Shown: piece after piece, positions 52,307-60,186 of the stretch
Position numbering within the stretch: the first letter of the stretch is position 1
How the letters are laid out: each line of letters starts with the position of its first letter
Origin: Legionella_C sp048541585
Lineage (GTDB): Bacteria > Pseudomonadota > Gammaproteobacteria > Legionellales > Legionellaceae
Direction of reading: 5' to 3'
NCBI RefSeq assembly: GCF_048541585.1
Contig: NZ_CP183303.1
Location: forward strand, 1,240,001-1,304,000
DNA length: 64,000 nucleotides
Made by a program: the position numbers and the translations under genes
Notes under the pieces: model-generated
The model's input: only the letters and a program-made list of their open reading frames with translations
What the model was told of the DNA's origin: nothing
Databases searched by the model: none

Positions 52307-53908
52307 TTAAGGATTTATTACAGTCTGCCACTGTCCATTTAAGAAAAATGGTTGTGTCCATTGAACACGTAATTGTTCGTTTTTGTTATTAATCGTTGTG
52401 GCAGATTTATTAGTTTGCACCGTAATGGAATGATTACTACTATCAATTTTTTTAATAGTAATTAAATTGCTACGTTGATAATTGATAAAAGGTGGTAAGA
52501 TTATTTCAACATTAGCACCTTGAGCGTCAACATCGATATCGCAGTCATTAGGATTAATAACATAATGATTAATCTCATTACCATGAATTACCGTACGTGT
52601 ACAATGATTTACCGATGATACTAGGAGCTCATCCGCTTTATATTTGTTACTTCCAGCAAGGCGATTTAAAAACTCAGCGAGATCGCCACTATACCCACAT
52701 AAATTAATACGTATAAAATTATCAGTAGCGCCCATGGTATTGCCATTATCAACTGACACATTTAAGGTTTTAAGAAGAATATCTTTAGCTGCTATTTGTT
52801 GAGCTTCTGGAGTATTTAGCTTTGCAAAAAAAGTAGGGCTCCCTTCAATACTTACGACTTCTGTTCCTGGAAAACGCTTAAGCATTTCAGTGGTAACAAG
52901 CTTATGCCGTTTAGCAATTGTCTGAAAGGCATCAGTGCGCATAGATTGCCCTGCATCAGGAAGGGCTGTAATCGCAGACATAAGGTTTAAGGCATCAGCA
53001 ACGCCTGGGGTGCTACCTCCTACTGTTAGTTTCCAGATATAGGAAAAGTAATTATGGAAAATACTTGCTGCATAGGAATCTGTCATAGGAAACCACATAT
53101 AGCCAAGGCGAAAGCCGGGTCTCCCAAGCGCTTTAGAAACCGAGTTGAAAGCAAATATGTGCTTACCTTCATTTCTTGCTTTAGTAAGCCAATCAATATT
53201 TTCTTTAATATAGCCTGTACCATTACTACCATAGGTCGGTGAAGCGAAAACAAAATCGGCGATGATAATTTTTGCTTGAGTATAAGGTTGGCGAAATTTC
53301 CCGTCTGGGTTATTAGGTGACGTGACAAATTCAACTACTGTTTCGTTTGGACCCGGCTTAATTTCACTGGGATCATTAAAACCTTGAAACCGCGCATTAG
53401 AGTAAGGTCTGTAAGAGACTGCATGTTCGTGAAATGAATAAAAAGGAATTTTTTCCACAAAGAGAAAGTTTTTTTGCGGTTCTGTCGTTGCAATAGCATA
53501 GACTAGCGCAAAAAGCATTTGCAGTGAGCCATTAGATAAAGAAAAAATAGGTTTCGATTCATTAGGATTAATAAATAACTCTTGGTTATTTAGGCGTTTA
53601 TGATAAGTACGAAGCGCTTGATCAACATCATTAAAGAACGCTTCACTGGAATTTATTAATAGGCTTTTTTCTCCAGGTTGACCCAAATAGACCGAGCTGT
53701 CATAAACATGAATTTTAGGAGGATTAAGTAGTCCATAACGTTGATACAATTCAGTAAATATGGGCGTTTCATTCGGGCGAAGGTAAAGTAAAGGTTCAAA
53801 AGCCTTAGCACTTGTGAAAGTACTAAAAAATAAAAATAATATTATACAGAACTTAGATAATGTTGTAGTAAATATTTTCGGTAAGCTATCAAAAAATGTT
53901 GTTTTCAT
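52307..53908 (-). CDS. Exported alliinase-like PLP enzyme (aminotransferase fold type I)
   Basis: 533 residues from MKTTFFDSLPKIF, chosen because AAGGAATTTT precedes it. A signal peptide (about residues 1-37, ending STFTSAKA) targets it to the periplasm. The PLP enzyme core has NGSLQMLFALVYAI (cofactor phosphate loop), TSPNNPDG (Asn and Asp contacts), an Asp in IIADFVFA, and the Schiff-base Lys in FNSVSKALGRPGFRLGYMW, as in alliinase/tryptophan aminotransferase relatives. The C-terminal 120 residues form a beta-rich add-on with no known match. Exported PLP enzymes of this kind are uncommon. Likely a C-S lyase or transaminase; substrate unknown. Confidence 0.75.
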   Translation of the reverse strand: MKTTFFDSLPKIFTTTLSKFCIILFLFFSTFTSAKAFEPLLYLRPNETPIFTELYQRYGLLNPPKIHVYDSSVYLGQPGEKSLLINSSEAFFNDVDQALRTYHKRLNNQELFINPNESKPIFSLSNGSLQMLFALVYAIATTEPQKNFLFVEKIPFYSFHEHAVSYRPYSNARFQGFNDPSEIKPGPNETVVEFVTSPNNPDGKFRQPYTQAKIIIADFVFASPTYGSNGTGYIKENIDWLTKARNEGKHIFAFNSVSKALGRPGFRLGYMWFPMTDSYAASIFHNYFSYIWKLTVGGSTPGVADALNLMSAITALPDAGQSMRTDAFQTIAKRHKLVTTEMLKRFPGTEVVSIEGSPTFFAKLNTPEAQQIAAKDILLKTLNVSVDNGNTMGATDNFIRINLCGYSGDLAEFLNRLAGSNKYKADELLVSSVNHCTRTVIHGNEINHYVINPNDCDIDVDAQGANVEIILPPFINYQRSNLITIKKIDSSNHSITVQTNKSATTINNKNEQLRVQWTQPFFLNGQWQTVINP

Positions 53909-54056
53909 AAAATTCCTTTTAGCTATTAATTCATTGTCCCTCAAGTGAACTTACGCATAAATAGGTTGCAACAAACTTAATATTATAGGTTAGAATTCAC
54001 AAAATTTTGGTAAGACTATTGCGTAAGATTTTTAAGTTTTAATCATGCCATCATCT

Positions 54057-54440
54057 TTATAAAGGTGAACATAATTCAACTAAGGTACCATCAGGGCAAC
54101 GGACATAAGATACAGTTTGCCCCCAAGGTTTTACAGATGGCTCTTTAATAGATTCAGCCCCTACGGCAACAGCATGCTCATGTGCTTCAACAACTGTATC
54201 TGTGATTAGGGCAATTTCAATGCCTAAAGGTATTGAAGAGGTATCTGAGGCTACATAATCAGTAGAAAGATTATTTAATCCTAATTCATGAGATGCAAAA
54301 GCTAATACTGTTGCCCCTGTATCTAATTCTCCATAACCTGATTCATGAAAAAAACGTGTTTCTAAGCCAAAGGCTTTTTGAAAAAAAGCTAAAGATGCTT
54401 TTACATCTTTAACATAAATGATAGTGTAGCCAAATTTCAT
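54057..54440 (-). CDS. VOC-family protein
   Basis: A 127-residue protein. FGYTIIYVKDVKASLAFFQK is a typical first VOC strand-helix. YGELDTGATVLAFASHELG and the final SYVRCPDGTLVELCSPL complete the two-module fold. The Glu in L-V-E-L is a likely metal ligand. Members include glyoxalase and antibiotic-resistance proteins; the substrate is unknown. It is a single gene, 149 bases upstream of the exported PLP gene on the same strand. Confidence 0.85.
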   Translation of the reverse strand: MKFGYTIIYVKDVKASLAFFQKAFGLETRFFHESGYGELDTGATVLAFASHELGLNNLSTDYVASDTSSIPLGIEIALITDTVVEAHEHAVAVGAESIKEPSVKPWGQTVSYVRCPDGTLVELCSPL

Positions 54441-54763
54441 AGCTTTCCTAACCCTAAATAAAATGAGTATATTGAATTAATTTCAGTATTTAAAGCGTAT
54501 AGCAGTTTAATATTTTCTACCGCTCTTTATGGTGGCCTTGTAATTTAGCATTTAGTTAAGAACCATGGATTTCATGGGCAAGCGGTGAGATATTAATTTA
54601 TTAAAAGAGGGTTTAATAGGTTTTCAATTTTATTCTATTTAACTAACTTAGTCGCAATAGAAATGGTAATTTTAGCTACCTATCAGGTCTTAGCTAAGGG
54701 AGAAATTTAAACTAAATTAATTATTCTTCTATAGTAATAAATTTAGCAGCAAGGATAAGAGAA

Positions 54764-55555
54764 ATGCCAACGCTAAAAGTAAATAATCTTAATATGTATT
54801 ATGAGCAAACCGGTAAAGGTCCTGATGTAGTATTTATTTCTGGCTTATCAGCTGATCATACCATGTGGGATTTAACTTATTTTAAAGATAGCTTTCGTGT
54901 ACTGACTTTTGATAATCGGGGCGCTGGCCAAACTGATGTACCAGAGGTTGCTTATGGGATGGATGCATTTATAGAGGATACGGTAGCGCTTTGCCAAGAG
55001 TTGGGTATAAAAAAAGCTCATTTTGTTGGTCATTCTATGGGAGGACATATAGTTCAATATCTTGCAGCAAATTATCGAGAATTAGTTAATAAGGCGGTTA
55101 TTGCATGTAGTGAGCAGGTATTCTCCACCATTTCTTATTTAGCCACTAATATGCAGGTTGCCCTACGTCAGTATAATATTCCCAAAAAATTACTTATTGA
55201 AAATTATTTACCTGTGCTCTTTTCTATGTCTTATTTAAAGGAGCAAAAAAATAGAGATAACTTTGTCCAAAGTGTTTTAAATAATCCTTACCCGCAAACA
55301 AACAAAGGATATATTGGCCAAGTAGAAGCTATTCGTAATCATGATACAACTCATCTTCTAGCTAAAATTAAAAGCCCTTCTTTAGTGATTGGGTGTGAGG
55401 AAGACTTATTAACACCCTATGAAAATTCTATTTTTTTAGCCAACCATATTCCACATGCCAGATTAGCAACTATTAAAAATTGCGGTCATGCGCCTTTTAT
55501 TGAAAATCCCAATGAATTTTTTAAACTAATAGCTAGTTTTTTAAGCGAAGAGTAG
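54764..55555 (+). CDS. Alpha/beta-hydrolase
   Basis: A 263-residue protein of the 3-oxoadipate enol-lactonase-like group. DVVFISGLSADHTMWDLTYF is the oxyanion region, and RVLTFDNRGAGQTDVPE the conserved D-x-R-G-x-G. VGHSMGGHIVQYLAANY holds the nucleophile Ser, and SPSLVIGCEEDLLTPY the acid. IKNCGHAPFIENP holds the catalytic His. The length is normal. AGGATAAGAGAA precedes the ATG. The substrate is not known. Confidence 0.88.
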   Translation: MPTLKVNNLNMYYEQTGKGPDVVFISGLSADHTMWDLTYFKDSFRVLTFDNRGAGQTDVPEVAYGMDAFIEDTVALCQELGIKKAHFVGHSMGGHIVQYLAANYRELVNKAVIACSEQVFSTISYLATNMQVALRQYNIPKKLLIENYLPVLFSMSYLKEQKNRDNFVQSVLNNPYPQTNKGYIGQVEAIRNHDTTHLLAKIKSPSLVIGCEEDLLTPYENSIFLANHIPHARLATIKNCGHAPFIENPNEFFKLIASFLSEE

Positions 55556-55729
55556 TTAACAAATAAGAATTAATTAGAAAACTCTAATTTAGTTAAGCTT
55601 AACAAAATAAATATTTTTATTAATACTACTAATTTAAAACAGTGGAATTTTTAGCCTTAAGATGAGTATTAGCGCTAAAAACTGTCTCTACCCGCAGTTT
55701 GACTATGAAAGTTATTTAAATTAAACCTA

Positions 55730-55758
55730 TTGACAAAATATTGTGATTCCTGTAAATT
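55730..55758 (+). promoter_or_regulatory. Sigma-70 promoter of the aromatic operon
   Basis: TTGACA at 55730-55735 is a perfect -35 box. TAAATT at 55753-55758 is a 4/6 match to the -10 at 17-base spacing. Transcription would start near 55765, just before the leader peptide. Confidence 0.65.
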
Positions 55759-55788
55759 AGTCATTATATACAAATTTTGTACATTTTT

Positions 55789-55896
55789 ATGAATATTTGC
55801 ACTTATCTACCAACGTTAAAATTAAAAAACAGCTTAAAGCAAAACTACTTTAGCTTTTTTTATTTTAGCTATTTTAGCCCTAGGCTGGGTGGGTAG
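55789..55896 (+). CDS. Phe/Tyr-rich leader peptide (attenuator)
   Basis: A 35-codon frame from ATG 55789 to TAG 55894. The segment NYFSFFYFSYFSPRLGG holds six Phe and three Tyr in a 12-residue span, the hallmark of Phe/Tyr-sensing attenuation leaders (compare the pheA leader). Ribosome stalling at these codons would free GCTGGGTGGGT (55884-55894) to pair with the 5' arm of the terminator at 55917 and allow read-through. No strong ribosome site precedes the ATG. The downstream genes make Phe/Tyr precursors. Confidence 0.85.
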   Translation: MNICTYLPTLKLKNSLKQNYFSFFYFSYFSPRLGG

Positions 55897-55916
55897 ATAA
55901 AATTTATCAACACTCT

Positions 55917-55947
55917 AACCCCCCAGCATAGCTCGGGGGTTTTTTTT
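55917..55947 (+). terminator. Attenuator terminator of the aromatic operon
   Basis: AACCCCCCAGC and GCTCGGGGGTT form a stem with one mismatch, an ATA loop and an eight-base T-run. Its 5' arm is complementary to leader bases 55884-55894, giving the alternative anti-terminator. Confidence 0.88.
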
Positions 55948-56008
55948 GGTACCCAAAATCCCCAAAGCCTGCCAGAGGAGGTTGGATTAACCAAGAGGAG
56001 TGTAATTT

Positions 56009-56140
56009 ATGTTACTCATTCAATCTGGCTTACAACCTGATACTAGCGGCTTTTTAAGTATCTACATTGGTATATATCGATTAAAGGAAATTATTCAGCA
56101 TTTACCTCCTAGTTTAGCTAAAATTCGGAGGATGGTATGA
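56009..56140 (+). CDS. 43-residue ORF translationally coupled to DAHP synthase
   Basis: MLLIQSGLQPDTSGFLSIYI and 23 further residues. AGAGGAG lies 8 bases upstream. The TGA stop overlaps the ATG of the DAHP synthase (ATGA), the usual sign of coupling. The sequence matches no family I know. It may serve only to couple translation, or be a small regulator. Confidence 0.5.
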   Translation: MLLIQSGLQPDTSGFLSIYIGIYRLKEIIQHLPPSLAKIRRMV

Positions 56141-57180
56141 GTTACACAGTTATTAAAAAATTACCCACTCCTGAAGAAATTGTTAAAGCTTTTCCCTTAA
56201 CCTCCGCAGCCCAAGAAAAAATTAAGCGCAACAGAGAAGAAATAAAAGCAATTTTATCTGGTCAAGATAAACGCTTACTTATGATTGTTGGACCTTGCTC
56301 TGCTTGGCCAAAAGAAGCTGTATTAACTTACGCGAAGCAGCTTCTTAGATTAAACAATAAAGTGCAGCATGCTTTGAAATTGGTGATGCGAGTATATATT
56401 CAAAAACCCCGAACGACTAAAGGTTGGACAGGTCCTGTTAATCAACCTGATCTTTTCGCAGCTCCAGACATAGAAGAAGGCGTTAAATATGCCCGTAATA
56501 TGATGCTTAGGGTAGTTGAAATGGGATTACCTATAGCTGATGAGGCATTATTTACGCATAATGCTAAAGGATTTTTAGAATTGCTTTCATGGGTTGCCAT
56601 AGGCGCTCGCAGTACTGAAGATCAAGAGCATCGCATTTTTGCATCAGCCTTAGATTGTCCTGTAGGTCTAAAAAATCCTACCCATGGTTCTTTAGCAATT
56701 AGTGTAAATAGTATTATTGCAGCTCAACATTCACATGTTGCTGTTTTTGACGGTCATGAAGTGCAAACACATGGCAATACCCATGCTCATTTAGTATTAC
56801 GGGGGACAAATAATGTGCCAAACTATTCGGTTAAGCACCTTGATGAAGTAAAGCAGCATATGGAAAAACATCAAATCAAGAACCCCTCCATTATTATAGA
56901 TGCGAGCCACGATAACTGTTTAGTCCAAGGGAAAAAAGATCACCGCCTTCAGCCAGAAATTATTCTAAGTGTTATTAAACAATTTAAAAAGCGACCTGAT
57001 TTAAGGCATCTTATTAAAGGCTTTATGATGGAAAGCTTTATAAAAGATGGTAGACAGAATGTAGATTTAAATAATCCTGCAGCACTTGATTTAAGTGGTC
57101 TATCAATCACTGACCCTTGCTTAAGTTGGGAAGAAACAGAAGCATTTCTCTTAGAATTAGCAGGTAGGCATGTTTTATGA
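56137..57180 (+). CDS. 3-Deoxy-7-phosphoheptulonate (DAHP) synthase, class I
   Basis: A 347-residue AroF/G/H-type enzyme. MIVGPCSAWPKEAV holds the metal-ligand Cys, and RVYIQKPRTTKGWTGPVNQP the PEP/E4P site. WVAIGARSTEDQEHR and CPVGLKNPTHG follow. The remaining metal ligands are His in IIDASHDNC, Glu in GFMMESFIKDG and Asp in SITDPCLSWEET. It condenses PEP and erythrose-4-phosphate, the first step of aromatic synthesis. The ATG overlaps the stop of the small ORF. Transcription depends on read-through of the Phe/Tyr attenuator, so it is probably the Phe/Tyr-responsive isozyme. Confidence 0.93.
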   Translation: MSYTVIKKLPTPEEIVKAFPLTSAAQEKIKRNREEIKAILSGQDKRLLMIVGPCSAWPKEAVLTYAKQLLRLNNKVQHALKLVMRVYIQKPRTTKGWTGPVNQPDLFAAPDIEEGVKYARNMMLRVVEMGLPIADEALFTHNAKGFLELLSWVAIGARSTEDQEHRIFASALDCPVGLKNPTHGSLAISVNSIIAAQHSHVAVFDGHEVQTHGNTHAHLVLRGTNNVPNYSVKHLDEVKQHMEKHQIKNPSIIIDASHDNCLVQGKKDHRLQPEIILSVIKQFKKRPDLRHLIKGFMMESFIKDGRQNVDLNNPAALDLSGLSITDPCLSWEETEAFLLELAGRHVL

Positions 57181-57259
57181 GAACACTTTGTTATAGTGCT
57201 TTTAATTATAAATTTTGTAGTCAAGTTAGAGCAGTATATGCATATGGGAGTAAATATTA

Positions 57260-57832
57260 ATGACAATTATAATGGGTGTTTCTGGTGATAAGGGCTCTTT
57301 TTCTGAAGAAGCAGCTTTTCTTTATGCAGCCCAAAAAGCTATATCACCTACTTTTCATTATTTAATAGACATGGCAGGCGTGTTAAGTGCAATTGAGCGA
57401 GGCGATATTAATTTTGGTATTTTGCCTGTAGTAAATCTACAAGGTGGATTAGTAAAGCCTGCATTTCAAGCAATGGGTAAGTATTTGTTTCAACCTATTG
57501 ATGAATTATGGCTTCATGTTAGACAGTGTTTGCTTGCTTTGCCGGGAGTGACAAAACAGCAAATAAAAAATATCGTCTCGCACCCACAAGGCCTTGCTCA
57601 ATGCAAAGATTATATACAAAAAGAGTTTACAGGCGTTGTGCTTCATGAATGGATTAATACTGCTAAAGCAGCCAGAGATCTATCAGAAGGAATTTTTAGT
57701 GCAGATACCGCGGTGATAGCACCTAAGCGCGCAGCTGAGCTCTATGGTTTGGATATTTTAGCTACCAATATTGAAGATAGTAGTTCTAATTTAACTGCAT
57801 TTATAGTGGTAAAAAACCGAGAGGGTTTATGA
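57260..57832 (+). CDS. Prephenate dehydratase catalytic domain (no ACT domain)
   Basis: A 190-residue protein with GDKGSFSEEAAFLYA at the N-terminus. FGILPVVNLQGGLV, SHPQGLAQCKDYI, and SADTAVIAPKRAAELYGLDI followed by LATNIEDSSSNLTAFIVV come next. These are the PDT motifs in order; the final N-x-T-R-F motif reads N-L-T-A-F, with Ala instead of Arg. PDT converts prephenate to phenylpyruvate for Phe synthesis. The usual C-terminal ACT regulatory domain is absent, so there should be no Phe feedback through that domain. It lies between the DAHP synthase (79 bases) and chorismate mutase (68 bases), replacing the fused P-protein. Confidence 0.85.
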   Translation: MTIIMGVSGDKGSFSEEAAFLYAAQKAISPTFHYLIDMAGVLSAIERGDINFGILPVVNLQGGLVKPAFQAMGKYLFQPIDELWLHVRQCLLALPGVTKQQIKNIVSHPQGLAQCKDYIQKEFTGVVLHEWINTAKAARDLSEGIFSADTAVIAPKRAAELYGLDILATNIEDSSSNLTAFIVVKNREGL

Positions 57833-57900
57833 AATTGGGCACTTAGCATTCAGCTAATTTAAGTAAGTTTAAATTAATTAGTTGTTGAAAGGAGAAGATC

Positions 57901-58164
57901 ATGCGCAAGCTTGAAGAATTAAGAACACAAATCAGACAGACCGATATGCATATCATTGAATCATTGGCCAAGCGTCAAGAGCTAGCAAAACAAATTGGCC
58001 AAATAAAATTAGCAGAGAAAAAAGAAATTGTTGATTTGGCACAAGAAAAAAGGCTTTTTGAATTTTATGAACAGTTATCAGAACAATGTCATCTACAAAA
58101 AACGTTTGTTAAGCGTCTATTTAAACTAATTATTGCTTACTCACGTAGTGTGCAAAAATTATAA
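57901..58164 (+). CDS. Chorismate mutase, AroQ type
   Basis: An 87-residue all-helical monofunctional AroQ protein. It begins LEELRTQIRQTDMHIIESLA (R-x-x-I-D-x-x-D-x-x-I/L-x-x-L-x-x-R), followed by KRQELAKQIGQIKLAEKKEI (the K and Q/R contacts) and QEKRLFEFYEQLSEQC. It rearranges chorismate to prephenate, the substrate of the preceding gene. AAAGGAGAAG is an excellent ribosome site. Last gene of the attenuated operon. Confidence 0.9.
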   Translation: MRKLEELRTQIRQTDMHIIESLAKRQELAKQIGQIKLAEKKEIVDLAQEKRLFEFYEQLSEQCHLQKTFVKRLFKLIIAYSRSVQKL

Positions 58165-58352
58165 AAAAAGCACTAGGAAACGCTTGGCACTTAAGCTTAA
58201 TATATTGTATTAATCTTCAATGCCAAACAACGAATATCAGCTAAATGTTAGTCTTATATTCTTTATTCATAACTGAATTATTTATCCATGCTATTTAGCA
58301 GTTGTTAAAAAAATTATCATCCACTATAGCTGACTTTTTATATTATAAAACT

Positions 58353-59861
58353 TTATACATATTCCAAATTATTTTTCGCTTCGGCCATTAACTCCATTTT
58401 ATTATCAGAAATTTTTGTAATTTGCTTGCCAAATTTCTCTGCTAACTGTTCTATAGCAGTCATCTCTGAAAACAACGTAGAATAGGCTTTTCCATATTCT
58501 TGCGAAGGAATAATTTTATTATACAGAGAATGATAATTATTACTTGGAATATTTTTTATGCTAGATACTTTATTATGTACTAAGTGGTTTTCTTTAATAA
58601 TACTGGTAATTTCTTCAATATCTTTGCTAAATATTTCTTGCAGTTTGCTTACTAGCTTTTGTAGCTTTTCTACATCTTGATTAAATTCATTGTAATTAAC
58701 TTTCATGTCTTCATGGGGGCATTTACTATTATAACCTTCAATACATTCTTTCCCTGCAATTGACATATTTTTAACATGCTGTGACATTAAATCAATTTGT
58801 TCTCTTAACAGCTTCACCTCAACCGCTTTTCTGCCTTCTTGCTTAAATATACTATTTGCGATATGGCTACTAGTAGTCATTTTAGGCTTAAGATTATTTA
58901 ATCTCTGTTGTAGCTCATCGATAGTATTATTTTTTACTGTTGTGAAAGAGGTTAATTGAGTAAATTCATTTTTAAGTTTATCCAATGTAGCAGTATTTGT
59001 TGCAGTAAGAGAATTTGGTTTATTTTTTTCTTGAGAGACGTTATTTAATTCATATTTATCTTTTAAAATCGCAACCATATGTTGCATATTACGACTTTGG
59101 GCAAGCTCAAGTGGCGTTTGATTACTTTTGTCTTTTATGAAGCGTGCGCCTGAGTTTTGTAATAACTGCACAATGGGCTGGTGATTAAATAGAACGGCAG
59201 CATGTAATGGCGTAAAACCATTTCTTGCACCAATAATATTTAAATTGGCTTTACGCGCAATAAGCATCCGGGCTAAATCAATATTACCAGTGGAACAAGC
59301 ATGGAATAAAGCGGTATATTTTATGTTATCATCGTGAGCGTATCGAATAGGTGTTTCAATATCAGCGCCCTTATCAAGCCATGTTGCAGCAAGCATATGG
59401 TCTTCACTGGTAATAGCTTTAGCAAAGTTTGCATTTAATATATTTTGATATTCTTTTAAGTAAGTTCGTATAGGGTGGCCTTCAGGCTTTTCTTCAGCAG
59501 CAGTTAAAGGATTCTTATTAGACTTAGCAGTAATAGTTAAACAAGCATTTTGTTGTACTAAATATCTTACAACTTCTGTATGGCCATTTATTATGGCATA
59601 TAATATAGGTGTTGCATTATCAGCAGCGGTGACGTCAATTAGTTTGGGAAATTTTTCCACTAAGAATTGCACTATTTCTAAATGACCATTATCTGCTGCC
59701 CAATGTAATGCATTAGCACCAAATGTTGAGTCAATAATTTCTTCTATCTTAAATTCCTTTAATAAAGCTTCGAGCAGAGCTTTAAATAAAAAGGTATTTC
59801 CTTCTTTAATGGCATCAAAGAAAATTTTTTTAGTATCGCTTATTTGATCTGCAATTTTCAC
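58353..59861 (-). CDS. Ankyrin-repeat effector-like protein
   Basis: About 502 residues from GTG 59861, where GGAG lies 6 bases upstream; an upstream TTG overlaps the ribosome site. Four to six ankyrin repeats span residues about 15-270. The clearest are GANALHWAADNGHLEIVQFL, NATPILYAIINGHTEVVRYL, YTALFHACSTGNIDLARMLI and GFTPLHAAVLFNHQPIVQLL. The C-terminal half (about 285-500) is coiled-coil-like and helical. There is no signal peptide. Ankyrin proteins in Legionella and Coxiella are often Dot/Icm substrates. The precise partner is unknown. Confidence 0.85.
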   Translation of the reverse strand: MKIADQISDTKKIFFDAIKEGNTFLFKALLEALLKEFKIEEIIDSTFGANALHWAADNGHLEIVQFLVEKFPKLIDVTAADNATPILYAIINGHTEVVRYLVQQNACLTITAKSNKNPLTAAEEKPEGHPIRTYLKEYQNILNANFAKAITSEDHMLAATWLDKGADIETPIRYAHDDNIKYTALFHACSTGNIDLARMLIARKANLNIIGARNGFTPLHAAVLFNHQPIVQLLQNSGARFIKDKSNQTPLELAQSRNMQHMVAILKDKYELNNVSQEKNKPNSLTATNTATLDKLKNEFTQLTSFTTVKNNTIDELQQRLNNLKPKMTTSSHIANSIFKQEGRKAVEVKLLREQIDLMSQHVKNMSIAGKECIEGYNSKCPHEDMKVNYNEFNQDVEKLQKLVSKLQEIFSKDIEEITSIIKENHLVHNKVSSIKNIPSNNYHSLYNKIIPSQEYGKAYSTLFSEMTAIEQLAEKFGKQITKISDNKMELMAEAKNNLEYV

Positions 59862-60042
59862 AATAAACTCCAATGTAAACTTTTATGACTAACATTTAGT
59901 TATAATTAGGGAGCGTTATTGTAACTATTTTGTCCTAGATAGCAATATTAAATACATTTGGGAGCTTTAATTTAGAAAGTAAGTGCATTTCTGTAAAAGC
60001 GACTAAATATTTTTAAATGGCCTAGTATTTACGCCACTTTAG

Positions 60043-60120
60043 CCTACGTCCTGCGGCTTGTCCGCAGGATCCAGTGAGGTGGCTGTGGGCTGGATACCGC
60101 GACCAAGTCGCGGTACGTAG
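60043..60120. repeat. Repeat C, copy 3 (diverged)
   Basis: CCTACGTCCTGCGGCTTGTC, CGCAGGATCCAGTG, a spacer, then CTGGATACCGCGACCAAGTC and GCGGTACGTAG. The family matches the copies at 32509 and 32701 with altered stems that keep pairing. The remaining bases of the gap 59874-60186 show nothing else. Confidence 0.75.
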
Positions 60121-60186
60121 AGGAAATACATTTGGCACAGTAAAGAAATAAGTTCAAGGCGCAAGGAGAGTGCCTGGGTAGCAGCT

